In this document: in pieces, positions 17,107 to 27,351 of the stretch
Position numbering within the stretch: the stretch's first letter is position 1
How the letters are laid out: the number at the start of each line of letters is the position of its first letter
Assembly (NCBI RefSeq): GCF_029227915.1
Contig: NC_079882.1
Span: forward strand, 4,834,001-4,898,000
Source of the DNA: Hydractinia symbiolongicarpus
Taxonomy: Eukaryota > Cnidaria > Hydrozoa > Anthoathecata > Hydractiniidae
Reading direction: 5' to 3'
DNA: 64,000 bases
The notes under the pieces: model-generated
What the model was told of the DNA's origin: nothing
What the model saw: only the letters and a program-made list of their open reading frames with translations
The model's database searches: none
Position numbers and translations under genes: made by a program

Positions 17107-17597
17107 AGAACAGTTAAAAATGTATAATAATGCGAGATATAAAATGCTTATTTTGTAAATTTGGGTTTATTAACTTAGAACATTTATTAGAATGTATTTG
17201 ATTAAAATTTATAACTAACTTTTTGCAGGGCTTCATACTTTTTTTTAGATAGCTTGAAAAATACTGACTTTGCTTTGATAGAATGTAGAATATCATTCAG
17301 TATATTACTGCTTTCGCTTCTTCTTTATTTTTATTTTTAATAAGAAATGTAAATTTTTTGCACAAAGTAACTGAATCATTTGCATCACTTTCTGTTTTCC
17401 TTATGATCTGAGAAATTTTGTAATTTGAGATATCTTATTTGTCCACAATTATACTGTTTATGATTTTCTGATGCATCTTGATTTTTATTCTAAATTCAGA
17501 AAGCTATTTATAAAAAGTATTGCTTGGATTGACACTTTCATCATATTTTTTGCGAATGCAATATTGCAAATTTGGCTTAATAACAAAAATTTTTATA

Positions 17598-18312
17598 TCT
17601 TATAATAATGCGGGGAGTCTGTCTGTGTGTGTGTCTGTCTGTCTGTAACAGGCAAAGTGGATGTGTCATTTTCCTTTGATTTAGTCAAAAAAGTTATATC
17701 TCAAATATCAAATTTTCTGACATTACGGCACGACGTTAATAACACTTATGTAACGTAAATTAATTACAATGCACTTAAGTGTTTGAGGCCAAACAACTTG
17801 GAAACGGCGTGGTTATGTCATTTTTTACTGCATGGGTAACTAAGGACAAACTAGGATCAAATTGGGGAAGTTTGCTATACCTGGATCGGCGAATCCGTGT
17901 CGGAATAAACGGATTAATGACGTCACCAAAATACCTTTACACCTCACTATCTCTATAACCGTTCGTCAAAGGACATGATATTATACATTTTCTTGGTCAG
18001 GATTTTAAGATCTATAATGTGAAAATTTTCTAAAAAAAAATATTTTAGTATTTTAGCAAGTCCTTGCTGACGTCAGCAAAATTTTTAAACCCTTTTATCT
18101 CCTTAGGCGTTCGTCAAAAGCACGCGATTCTATACATCATTTTGATAAGTGTTTCAAGTTCTACACAATAAGGGCAACGGGTAAACAAATTTCTGAAAAA
18201 ATATTTTTTGTATATTTGCAGGTCCTTGCAAACGTCATCAAAAGTTAAGAGATGGTTCTTTCTTACATTGTTGTCCTACCTAGGTGGATTTTTCCACGGT
18301 CTTACCGACTAG
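17598..18312 (+). mobile_element. Non-autonomous Helitron, plus orientation
   Basis: The element starts with TC (TCTTATAATAATGCGGGG) after an A, and ends ...CTAG before a T. Helitrons insert between A and T. Next to the 3' end is a hairpin (GTGGATTTTTCCAC), about 10 bases before CTAG, as expected. The 5' end and CTGTCTG-rich zone match the reverse complement of the units at 53.8-56.6 kb. The interior contains two related blocks with TGACGTCA motifs, including a 16-bp perfect palindrome at 18064-18079. No protein is encoded. Confidence 0.75.
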
Positions 18313-19834
18313 TAAAATTATAATTCTCCTAACCACAGTGAAAATTTTGAGTTCTGGATTTAGTTCATTTATTAGAACGCGTAGTGTGAGACAAAATTTT
18401 TCGAAATTCAAAACACCAGATATTTTGAAAAAAAAAACTTTAATCAATTTAATCTGTTCGCTTTTGTCTAGTGAGATGCAGGAATTTTAAAAAGGTTTTT
18501 CCGAATGACATTGAAATTTATTTCGTTATCATAAAATATTTTTTGTTTAACTTTTAGACATATGTTGTTTTTGGAAGAGTGTTATTATTTACTGACTACA
18601 CCATTTTCTTTCGGCACCTACCATGCACGAAGACACTTAATAATAATCAATGGCCTGACAGATTCGTGCATTTTTCACTGAAATGATCTTTTCAACTTGG
18701 ACGTGTTACTATTTGTGTTGGCTCTCTCCAAGCTTTAAAGTTCCGTTATAATCAGACAAGGTCGATAGTCTAAATCACGCATTGTCGACACATGATGAAA
18801 ATTTAGCATTTCTTTTCACGACAACAACTCTGATAAATAACAAATTTTCTTAGAAATACCATTCATGTCACGTACTTATTACAGGTCTTTAATATTAACT
18901 ACGTTCTCTATTTGCGACCACACCAGAAGAGGAGGAAGATTTCTGCAAAGTTCGAAACACACCGAAGAAAAACAGACTTATCAAAAACATATATTTTTTT
19001 AAAACCTTATATCTACTTTAAATCAGTAGATTAGCATAGTGATCTACTGACTTAAATGTTTTGCTTGGTTCGGGTAAGGAAAAAAATGATAATCTTAGAG
19101 TTAAACAGGAAAACTATGTTGCACATGTGGGGCTCTTGATTGAAGTGTCCGTTTTTCATTCGTCGAAAATGCAGATCCTTCTCAAGTTATAATTCTTGTG
19201 CCTTGATATTTCTATGAAAAAGAGAAAATAATAATTGAAAATATTTTATAAAGTCAAATTAAAATAAAAGTTGACAATAAAAATAAAAAGTAGACACAAT
19301 ATCTTTATAGTTTTTTTTCTCTCACGATGCACAATGTTTACAGCATTTAAAAAAGCGCTATAACATTTGCACAGGAAAAGTGAATCAAACTTTTCACCCT
19401 TTGTTACACATAAGAAAGCAAAGACACCATTCAAGATTTCACTGTGACTAATCAATAGCAAAGTAAAAAATGGAGAGATGCGTTGAACTTTTAAAGATTT
19501 CTCTATTAGAGGCAGAGATGATGTTGTTGTTCTGTAAGGTCCTATTTCGTGCTAAAATATTTATTATTTTTGGTGTACCAAGAAGTAAAAGTTTACCTTT
19601 AGTTAAATATTAACTTTTAAATACGTTTCTTTAGAATTTTTTTTGAGTGCTTGTTTTAGAGGAATTCGTGTAATTATTTTGTATTGAGAGAAAAAAAATG
19701 TATAAATAGAGCAAATTTTAATACAAGACTCAAGAAGTTATAATTGGCTTAATTTGGACTCCATGTCTTGAAAGAAAAGAAAAAAACATATTAGTTAAAT
19801 ATATTCACAATACAAACGCAGTTTTAGAAATATC
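18313..19834. other. Gene-poor stretch
   Basis: No defensible gene. The minus-strand frame at 19246-19461 has no splice support. Composition is ordinary AT-rich intergenic sequence. Confidence 0.35.
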
Positions 19835-20158
19835 CTAGGGTGTAAAAGTGTTTTTCTCTGACTTGATTTTCCAGGGGCTGATGGATATACCAATTTTCTT
19901 TGGCAAAAGTAATACAACTTTGGTTAAAAGAGTTACAGCATACGTTCTTGACACCTTGCACTCAAATATGGCACCACATTTTAGGCGAAGTTCGTGTAAC
20001 GGATGCGCACTTGCCTTGTAATCATAAGGTTTTAACCTTACTACAACGAGTTTAAATGTAACGTTGTCAGCGTGTTTAGTGTCATCTACTGACCGGTAAC
20101 CGACTTGTGTGGCAGGCAAGACAGTTAGAGCAATGCTATATGTATCTCTGGCGATATT
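19835..20158 (-). pseudogene. Helitron helicase C-terminal relic
   Basis: An open frame of 107 codons without an ATG, ending in TAG. It contains YRSVDDTKHADN and then, about 25 residues on, HPLHELRLKCGAI. In intact Helitron helicases an acidic SVD-type segment is followed by a conserved LPPHELRLKVGAP/I-like motif of the PIF1-type C-terminal region. The spacing and the LRLK-GAI core fit. After this motif the sequence diverges. It lies inverted relative to the Rep fragment at 20296, so the autonomous element has been rearranged. It is taken as a fossil source or relative of the short Helitrons in this window. Confidence 0.55.
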
Positions 20159-20295
20159 TTAACACAGCTAAAGCTAGAGGAGAGGAATAGCCTAGAATTA
20201 CGTTAAAAACTTCCGTTACTTACTTGTTTACTTACATTTTTTGAAGGCAAAAAAATTGTCAAAACTAACTTTGAGAAGAGTCCTACCAAGGACTT

Positions 20296-20490
20296 ATGGG
20301 TTACCTCAACATTCTGCAAATGAACGTACGTGCAGGTAATGTTGATGTCTTGCCTTCTACCTTCCTTGGTTCAGCGCGTCACATACATCAGTTGTACCTT
20401 GATACAATGGTATTGGTTGCAAAGAAAGTTAGCCAGAAATTTATTGCCTGTCCAGGCTGCTTCAAATACACTAGATTTGATTTACATTAA
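20296..20490 (+). pseudogene. Helitron Rep-domain relic
   Basis: A 64-codon frame. Its middle reads VLPSTFLGSARHIHQLYLD-TMVLVAK, matching the conserved lead-in to the HUH endonuclease region of Helitron Rep proteins (LPSSF-GSPR-M-QLY-DAM). The next expected block (aspartate-leucine-phenylalanine, then TCNP) is missing, and the frame ends soon after. The ATG at 20296 is probably incidental. A short and damaged fragment. Confidence 0.55.
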
Positions 20491-20868
20491 GATTGAATAC
20501 TTTGAAAAAAAATTTAAAGAACGATGTATTAGGTGGTATGCTGTGTGCTTGTAGATGTTATTAAATGTCAGAAAGGAGATTTACTAGCACCCGCGTAGGT
20601 TAAAGGTATTCTTTTTGTACATGTTCCTGCTGGGACATTAATTCAATTCTAGAGTTTTTTGTCATGAATATTCTTCGTATAATCGTTTTATAACACACGC
20701 CAGTCTATTTCGTTTTGCAATGTTGGTATGCATTTTGTAAAAGTCTTCCTATGACTCTCCTTGTTCATGTTGTATAAAATTAGATAGAAACAAAGTTATA
20801 TTTTGGAAAACGTTGCTACATATTATTGCACTTACAATGATATTCTTCTTGTATACTGTTTTTCACAG

Positions 20869-21056
20869 GTTGGACTAATTCGAGAGCCTTTTGTCTAAGC
20901 GAACTTGCCTTAAATACTAATGCGCCACGTCAACTAGAATGCTGCCATGATAAATCGCTACGAAACTCGCTTGTCCATGATGAGAGGGAAATCCAGCAGA
21001 GACTATGTATATTTAAGCCTTGCTGTATCAGATTCTATTTTGACTGCATTAGCTAA
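20869..21056 (+). CDS. Candidate terminal exon, Cys-rich product
   Basis: A good acceptor (TATACTGTTTTTCACAG) precedes an open frame of 61 codons plus TAA with balanced codon use. The product has cysteines in paired and single positions (ECCH, RLCIF, PCCIR, FDCIS) and charged stretches. The frame enters with two bases of a split codon, so an upstream exon ending in phase 1 is needed, and I could not find it. An AATAAA lies about 490 bp downstream, at 21543. No family recognised. It could be a transposon fragment. Confidence 0.4.
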
Positions 21057-21542
21057 AAATACCAGTATTATTTGCAAATGTATTTTTTCTTGATGGACCA
21101 GGTTGTTTAGGTAAAACTTTTAAAAATATACTTCCACTCCCTTGTCAAATGGACGTTAAACCAATAGCGACAATGCAGTATTTTTAAGAAGGCAACACAT
21201 TTCATGAAGCTAGTATAATACCTAAATACTGGTATTCGTAGGGGTGACCGTGTGTTAATTCCAAGAGTTTCCCTCTGTCCAGCTGATACGAATCTACCCT
21301 TTTAAATTTCAAATTGTTTTCCATTGATTGTAATTACCAAAACTATTTAAATAGCAACCTATTGTTTAACTATGAAAGGTATGTATGCTATCAATTTCGT
21401 ATTTAATATATTAAATCAACTGTTGATTACCTCATGAAAGGTGTGAGCTGTCAAATTTTCATATTTTACATTCAGCAAGCTATTTTGTACCCCTTTCAAG
21501 ATAAATAGGCTGGACTGCGGCCATTGTAATTTCTTCTGTTGA

Positions 21543-21548
21543 AATAAA
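21543..21548 (+). terminator. Possible poly(A) signal
   Basis: AATAAA about 490 bp after the stop of the 20869-21056 exon. Its position is plausible, but the link is not proven. Confidence 0.3.
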
Positions 21549-21656
21549 TTGTCAAGAATAGATTATTTTATTGTCAGAAAAAATTGTATTCGCTACTTCT
21601 CTTTATGTTGGCATTGTCATTACTGCTTTTGTTGTCACACCTAGTTTAATTTATAG

Positions 21657-21875
21657 GGTAGAGCGCAAAATCCTATGGCTTACCTTTACGTTGGTGCACT
21701 CTGTTACGCTCTTTCAAATCACTTTAATTGGTACACGCTTTCAAGAATTTCAAACAGTCTTACATTTTTGTCTTTTGGAATTCTACTAAACTTCCAGACA
21801 AAATTAAAGTACAACCTGAAAACAAATTACCCGAGGTTACATTTTCACTTCACACTTTACTTTTTTAATCTCTAA
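21657..21875 (+). CDS. Candidate terminal exon, hydrophobic product
   Basis: An acceptor (TTAATTTATAG) precedes a frame that is open for 72 codons to a TAA at 21873. The first 45 residues, beginning GRAQNPMAYLYVGALCYALS, are hydrophobic with aromatic residues and read like one or two membrane segments. The last part is basic and may be read-through past a missed donor. An ATG at 21675 lies in the same frame. No family recognised and no partner exon found. Confidence 0.35.
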   Translation, partial: GRAQNPMAYLYVGALCYALSNHFNWYTLSRISNSLTFLSFGILLNFQTKLKYNLKTNYPRLHFHFTLYFFNL

Positions 21876-21913
21876 GTTCTGTATTAACAAGGTGATGTTA
21901 AAAATTCAATCTA

Positions 21914-22060
21914 CAGTAGAACCTTTCTAACTCGGACTCCAGATAACTGGGACCTTCGCTTAGTCGGTCAAATTTTTTTGTTCCCTTGGTTATTACCACC
22001 TGAATCAAGGCAAAATACTTCCCTTAACTTGTACCTTGAATAACTTGGACATTCGCTTAG
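21914..22060 (+). repeat. Possible pogo/Tigger-like terminal repeat
   Basis: TA precedes CAGTAGAACC, followed by two degenerate copies of a segment with AACT-GGAC and TTCGCTTAG. Such starts with a TA duplication are typical of pogo/Tigger-type element ends. The opposite end is not seen, so this is a fragment. Confidence 0.3.
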
Positions 22061-22347
22061 GCGTACCATTTTGCCCGATCACTTCACCGGCGAAACCTAA
22101 AACCAATTTGGGTAAGTTTCCCAAACATGGCCCCCAAATCCATTTCGGAATGGACGGGTTGATGACGTCATCAAAAAACATTTAAACCCTAATATCTCTG
22201 CAACCGTTTGTCAAAAGTACACAATCCTATACATTTTCCTGATCAGCGTTTCAAGTTCTATACGATGAAGGCAATAGGTATACAAATTTTTTTTTTAAAA
22301 AAAATGGTATTTTGTGGAGACGTTGCTGACGTCAGCAAAGTTTCTAA

Positions 22348-23310
22348 AACCACGAGACAACAGCATTACTCACATCAGACAGACGTCCAAAGGTTTGGAA
22401 AAGATTTGTTGACGACGTATTCGCCATAATCAAAAGATCTCATCTAGAAGAGTTCCATGAACACATCAACGGCCTACATCGACAAATCAAATTCACTGTT
22501 GAGCTTAAACACGATGGAAGTATCGCTTTTCTGGACACTTTGGTCAAACGCAAGAATGGTTCCATTTCAGTTTCAGTGTATCGTAAACCAAAACACACTG
22601 ACCAGTACCTTAACTTCGAATCAAACCATCAGAAATCTTGCAAAGAAAGTGTCATATCTTCATTACTGAATCGTGCCAACAGCGCAGTCAGTGACAAACA
22701 GGAGAGGAAAGAAGAAATTCGACGTGTAAGAAATGCATTAATCGCAAATGGATACAGTCATAAAATCATCACGCAAGTAGAAAATAAAATGAAGAGAAGA
22801 TGCAACGGAGACAACAAGGAAACATCAGAGGATTTCATCGCATCAGCATTCCTACCCTTTGTACCAGGTACTAGCGAGATCCTTCGTCGAGTTTTAAGGC
22901 AACACAAGATCAAATGCATTCTTAACTCTAAAGACACCCTAAGAAGCACTTTGTCTAAACCAAAAAACAAAATAAACCTGGAAGAACAATGCAATGTTGT
23001 TTACGAAATCCCGTGTAAAGATTGTGATGCAGTGTACATAGGCGAAACAAAAAGAAAGTTTAAGCAACGAGTACAGGAACATATGCGCGCAGTGAGAAAC
23101 GGAGATGTGAAGAAAAACGAAATAGCGGACCACAGCTGGAGCAGAAGTCTTCAGTTTAGTTGGGATGAAAAGAAAATCATTGACAGAGAATCCAGAACAA
23201 CGGCCAGAAAGATTAAAGAAACCATCAACAGTGTAGCACGTAACAAACACATAAACAGCATCTCGTATCAACTTCCTGAGATTTGGTTACCAGCCCTACA
23301 GAAGAAGTAG
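22348..23310 (+). pseudogene. Penelope-like element, truncated RT plus GIY-YIG
   Basis: The frame is open from 22348 (right after a TAA) to the TAG at 23308-23310, about 320 codons. It starts just before the catalytic motif of the reverse transcriptase (WKRFVDDVFAII) and continues through the thumb (AFLDTL, VYRKPKHTDQYLNF). It ends in a GIY-YIG endonuclease domain: VYEIPCKDCD, YIGETKRKF, then QRVQEH. These features define Penelope-like elements, retroelements that use a GIY-YIG nuclease for target nicking. Fingers and palm upstream are missing, so the copy is 5'-truncated, as is usual on insertion, but the remainder has no stop or frameshift. That suggests a fairly recent insertion. The first in-frame ATG (22540) is internal. 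Confidence 0.9.
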
Positions 23311-23542
23311 TTACCTACATCTAGGTCCGAAAATGTTAATTACCGTAATTATCTGTAATTATCATCTCGTTTCTGATTGGTTAATTTTTATGAATTTCGA
23401 TCCTCTGCAATTATATAAACACATGCTTAACACCATTTTACTTTGCCCAATGATGGGAGAAGGATCTCCCAAAACTTCGCCGACTAAACTATCATGTTCA
23501 AGAAATGATAAACTTTCCAGATTAACCTATATTTCTGCCTAA
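23311..23542 (+). mobile_element. Penelope-like element 3' region
   Basis: Untranslated sequence between the retroelement stop codon and the resumption of the Helitron copy. It contains a stem (GGGAG/CTCCC) region that looks like a decayed hammerhead. The exact 3' border is not certain. Confidence 0.5.
23446..23476 (+). ncRNA. Decayed hammerhead-like motif in the retroelement 3' region
   Basis: The sequence resembles the hammerhead found in Penelope-like element terminal repeats. A CCAATGA replaces CTGATGA (5 of 7 bases kept), stem II is GGGAG (23455-23459) with CTCCC (23466-23470), and AAAA then C replaces GAAA then C. Core substitutions should abolish cleavage. Reading it as a relic rests on its position in this element class. 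Confidence 0.35.
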
Positions 23543-23572
23543 ATGGATTTTTCCACAGGCCCTATCGACTAG

Positions 23573-24068
23573 TTGTAGAATAATAAAAAATATTAAGAGA
23601 AGAGCTGTGCTGCAGCTTCTCGTAAATACAGCATTCCTAAACCTGGATGAAAAAAATGTAAGATACATGATGCAGTGGAGAAAAACACGATATCGATGAA
23701 AAAACAATTAATAAATTTAGATGTCACCGGCAAGGCATGTTACCATGGGCTCATTATTGCCCGACACAATAATTTGCCTGTGCATAGTTCTATACTTCTG
23801 CACCCATCACAACATCAGCTTCACCACTAATACATTCGGTCTTTGATAACTAAATATCGCCCCAGTAGCATCAAGAAGATCATTACCGCATTTGATCAGG
23901 AGAAAAAATCGTGGCTATTTACATCGATAAGACAGAGAAAATTCTTGTGTTCCATCTGAAATTGTTAACTACAGGATTCTCAGAACTGCTCTTTCCGAAA
24001 AAGGCGATATCATGGAAGTAAAAGATATGGATGATGATGAAGACATTGACTATGGAGTCCAGACATAA
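23573..24068 (+). pseudogene. Degraded coding-like segments
   Basis: Three short frames with protein-like composition follow one another. About 23573-23698 reads RRAVLQLLVNTAFLNL-DEKN and ends in WRKTRYR. About 23849-23965 reads SLITKYRPSSIKKIITAF. About 23945-24068 ends in an acidic tail (KDMDDDEDIDYG) and TAA. A strong donor-like GTAAGA lies at 23657. They could be exons of a small gene or a frameshifted transposon protein. No family recognised. Confidence 0.25.
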
Positions 24069-24302
24069 CCATCAAACCAAGAAGTACGACAAACTATAGA
24101 AACCTTCGTCACTTATTACCTCTTTACGGTAAGATAAAACTTAGGTGAAATGGTGACAAAAACTTCGTCTTTTATTGAATCAGAGCTCAGTCGTCCCTTA
24201 AAACAAGTAGTAATAACAGACTTCTTTAAAAAGCAGTAGTTATTAAAGTTGTACATGCATGTGTTTTATATTTCATGACTGCTACAATCCCAGACTTAAT
24301 TT

Positions 24303-24770
24303 ATTGGAAAAGAGGGGCGAACTTCATAGTTCGTCCCACAAACAGTTATAAACACTGTTTCTACAAATGACAAAAGCATTCCGAACTTCTCAAAGTTCAC
24401 TTGTCACGGATCTTAGATTGTTTGGTTAGTTTCAAATTCTTAGCCCATTCTAACTCCTACTAACGTCAGCACACTCCGTTTTCCCAAATCTTAGCACCTC
24501 AGCGGGCCGTTGTGTGGGTTTTCCCACATTTTCCCAGACAATCTGGAAAAGAGGGGAAAACTTCATAGTTCGTCCCACAAGCAGTTAAAAACACTGTTTC
24601 TACAAATGACAAAGGCATTACGAACTTGTCAAAGTTCACGTGCCAAAGACCGCAAACGGACTTAGGACTTCGGTTATTGGTTAGTTTCACATTCTTAGCC
24701 CATTGTAGTTTGCTGACGTCAGCACACTGCGTTACATGAATTTTAGCACCTTAGCTGGCCGTTGTGTGGA
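24303..24770. repeat. Tandem duplication, about 241-bp period
   Basis: The segment beginning GGAAAAGAGGGG at 24303 is repeated from 24544. Both copies contain a short hairpin (GAACTTCATAGTTC) and end near GGCCGTTGTGTGG. Divergence is moderate and the second copy carries small insertions. Overlapping open frames here on both strands (24499-24690, 24736-24921, 24743-24925) are not supported as genes. Confidence 0.75.
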
Positions 24771-24985
24771 TTGTTCCGAAACACAGTCATGGCAGAAACT
24801 GCCAGTAGCGCATTTTCGATGCTATTTACCTGGCCTACACACCTCCCAAAGCAAAGCTTTTGCAGCCTGCCGGCTACAGAGTTTTGACAAGACGATTCCA
24901 TTTGGCCAGTTCGAGAAATAGCCAAAAATCGGTCTTTTCCAGTAATATTATGTCCAGGATTGTAGATGATGAAGGAATTAATTAA

Positions 24986-25252
24986 TTAGCACTCTGTTCT
25001 TTTTTCTTTTTTTTTGCACTCATCCATGTGAAACCCAAAATCTTTTAAATTAAAAAATGCTGTTAAGTATGCATTTAGACATTCGCTAAGTTGGAGAAAT
25101 TGCCTGCCCCGTTTAGTGTTCGAATTAGTTACTAAAAAACCTGGGTCAAAATATGGATACTTAAAACGACAATTTTTGGGTCTTGTTGAACTCCATACTA
25201 ATTTACTTACAATTTTGTGTTTTGCAAAGATGAAAGCCACAATGCTTTTAAA
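24986..25252 (-). CDS. Unassigned coding-like frame
   Basis: A frame of about 88 codons without a good ATG start. It reads as protein in its central part (RFKYPYFDPGFLVTNSN, then RGRQFLQLSECLNAYLT) and ends in a Lys/Glu-rich tail. A GTAAGTA-type donor near its start hints that upstream and downstream parts may be separate. It may be an exon or a transposon fragment. No family recognised. Confidence 0.25.
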   Translation of the reverse strand, partial: FKSIVAFIFAKHKIVSKLVWSSTRPKNCRFKYPYFDPGFLVTNSNTKRGRQFLQLSECLNAYLTAFFNLKDFGFHMDECKKKEKRTEC

Positions 25253-25539
25253 CAATTAAGATTACTCAAGGTCCGATTACTCGTGCACATACAAATATTA
25301 CTTTATTACTGGTGGATTGCCCAACGTTCCGACACTGGGTCCTTCTCACGGTTATTCTCTTTTAATTATAGTCGTGTTTTGTCTGTATTTCTGTTCAAAA
25401 GGGCTGCCAGAACTGCGGTGACTTCATTGAAAACACGGGTGTTCAATTTATTTTATTTTATTATATTCTAAAATTTTTATTGTGTTTTATTTAATACTTA
25501 ATACAATAGTTATGGTAAGTCATCAATCGGACGTTATCG

Positions 25540-25800
25540 GACATTGTACAAACGCCACAGAGCTGTTTGCAGTCTTTCTTCATTTCGTTGGAATCAGATT
25601 TTTGAGGCAGTTCCAAAATTCACGAGGACTTTTGGAATGTTCAGTTAATAGGTTTCCATGAAATACGGATCATTTCGAAATGTCCTGTAAATCGCTCAAA
25701 TGTTTTCGCAGTTATATTTCCGAAGAAAATAATCATGTTCGTCCACCAATTTCGTATTATCAGGACTTAACCAAGGACATGGAAGTCCTTTTATTCTTTT
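25540..25800 (-). pseudogene. Possible LINE ORF2 linker relic
   Basis: On the minus strand, GLPCPWLSPDNTKLVDEHDY is followed, after stops and a frameshift, by REFWNCLKNLIPTK. In non-LTR retrotransposons the segment between endonuclease and reverse transcriptase has a PW---I----RD---RK pattern and later a FW---K-L-P motif. The order and spacing match loosely. The fragment is broken by stops and frameshifts. The assignment is tentative. Confidence 0.3.
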
Positions 25801-25885
25801 TTAAACGAAAGGGGTGTGTTCACATTTACTTTCCATAAAGATCCATGCGTAGTTTTCATCAGTCGACATGAACACGTAGTTCCAA

Positions 25886-25924
25886 TATATACCTAAGTGT
25901 AACTACGTTACACTTAGGTATATA
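25886..25924. repeat. 18-bp perfect inverted repeat, 3-base loop
   Basis: The arms (TATATACCTAAGTGTAAC at 25886-25903 and its exact complement at 25907-25924) are separated by TAC. It could extrude a cruciform or form an RNA hairpin. No mobile element ends are recognised next to it. Confidence 0.9.
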
Positions 25925-27227
25925 CCGCAATTTTTTAGAAACGAGAGGCGTTATTAAATCGAAAATCGTGTTATGTTAACACGCCTTCTTAATATAAACT
26001 CCCGTAATATTCTGCAACGATCAGGGCCGTGATAGCAAAGCGCGATTTAATTTAAGAAATGGTTGCATTCAGTGCTGAAGTTTTACAGATCCCTTTTTGA
26101 TTTCTTGCGTTTTAGTAATATTTGTTTACTGTATGTTTTTACATGGTAAGGTAAATATATCTTCACGTTTTTTTAGCAATGTACAAATTTTAAACTACAA
26201 ACTACAACCGTGCATCATGGTAGCATAACCAGATCAGCAAATACTAGCTTTAGATACCTAGCTGGAGTTTTTTTCCTATGTTGGTATATGAAATTTCTCA
26301 TAGGAAATCGTGGCCTACTTTACTACTGCTATGTTCATAAAGATTGAGGCAAGCTGATTTTTAACAATGATTAAGTCCTTAATATTTTACATGCCCCTTC
26401 ACTTTGGGTCTCCAACATTGAGAAATGGGCGGAGGGTTTTTTCAACACATTTTTAAGCTGAGTTTGTCCGAATATATTTTGCACACGATTGTAGCACAGA
26501 AACAGAATTGTAATGTGCTTGTAATAATGGTGTCATATGCTACAATGTAGCTAGGTTAGCCTAAACTTTGAAAGTCATTTCAACAATATTCTTAATTGTC
26601 CTTTTAATATGTGGCTTGCAACTACTTATATTGTGAGGCAGGAAATAGTGCCAACATTTTTGTTATTATACTTATCGACAGGCTGTGACCTGAGTCTGAG
26701 TTTAAACCGATGTTGCGGCTAAAAGAGTGTTTAATTGGCAACAATCCACACCATCGCATACGACAAGGCTTAACTTAGTAAGCGTTCACGCCGTTTCCGC
26801 ACGTAGTAATTTTTTTCACAGAAATTTTAATCTTAAAATTATGAATTTTTGTTGGATTGTTGTTTTTGCTATGACAGGGTAACGAAGAGTTTTAAAATGT
26901 GCTTTTTTATATAAAAACCGAAGTTATCATTAATCACGAGAATTTATTCTGCAGAACAAAAGATTAATTGTTCGTCATTAAATTAATTAAATGGTCGGCG
27001 AAAACTCTACCTGAGCTAAGTGCTACAGCCAGATGTAGGCTCGGTTAACCTGTACTTAAACACCAGGCCTGACGTTCAATACCGGGCTACTAAGCTATTT
27101 CTTTGATTGCTGTTAGCTTAACTCAACGATCCGCATTCGCGTCTTCGGTTAGTTTCTTTAATAATAGCCGCATTCTGTCTGTCTGTTTTGCGCGAGAAAA
27201 AAGTCATGTTACTGAAAAACGAAATGC

Positions 27228-27351
27228 TATATAAAAAGGACGGGCGAACTCCTGCTTATATTTACGGCAAAACAACTATTCTTTCTCTTTTTTTTTAGTC
27301 TGGGAAAGTTTTGCGAAAACATTCCTCCACACAAAAGGAGGCCTGTCATTG
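27228..27351 (+). promoter_or_regulatory. Candidate promoter with first non-coding exon
   Basis: A strong TATA box (TATATAAAAAGG, 27228-27239) predicts a start near 27258. About 95 bases on is a strong donor, ATTG|GTAAGA, at 27351/27352, with no ATG between. A pyrimidine tract and TTTTAG at about 27283-27299 make an internal exon 27300-27351 the alternative, open in all three frames. No downstream coding exon was found. Confidence 0.3.

Larger units (their letters stand above)
22085..23572 (+). mobile_element. Second Helitron copy, interrupted
   Basis: 22085-22347 matches the interior of the 17598-18312 Helitron, including the TGACGTCATCAAAA block and a 16-bp TTGCTGACGTCAGCAA palindrome at 22323-22338. 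The matching 3' end, with its hairpin (TGGATTTTTCCA) and CTAG|T, appears only at 23543-23572. The Penelope-like element lies between. The Helitron is therefore the older host of a nested insertion. Its 5' end is lost. Confidence 0.65.

Noticed and set aside
22758-23271. Two minus-strand frames opposite the retroelement
   Set aside because: Shadows of the plus-strand Penelope-like frame, with no features of their own.
27024-27096. tRNA-like sequence with a weak box B
   Set aside because: Box B is imperfect and no cloverleaf could be drawn, so I do not call a tRNA or SINE.
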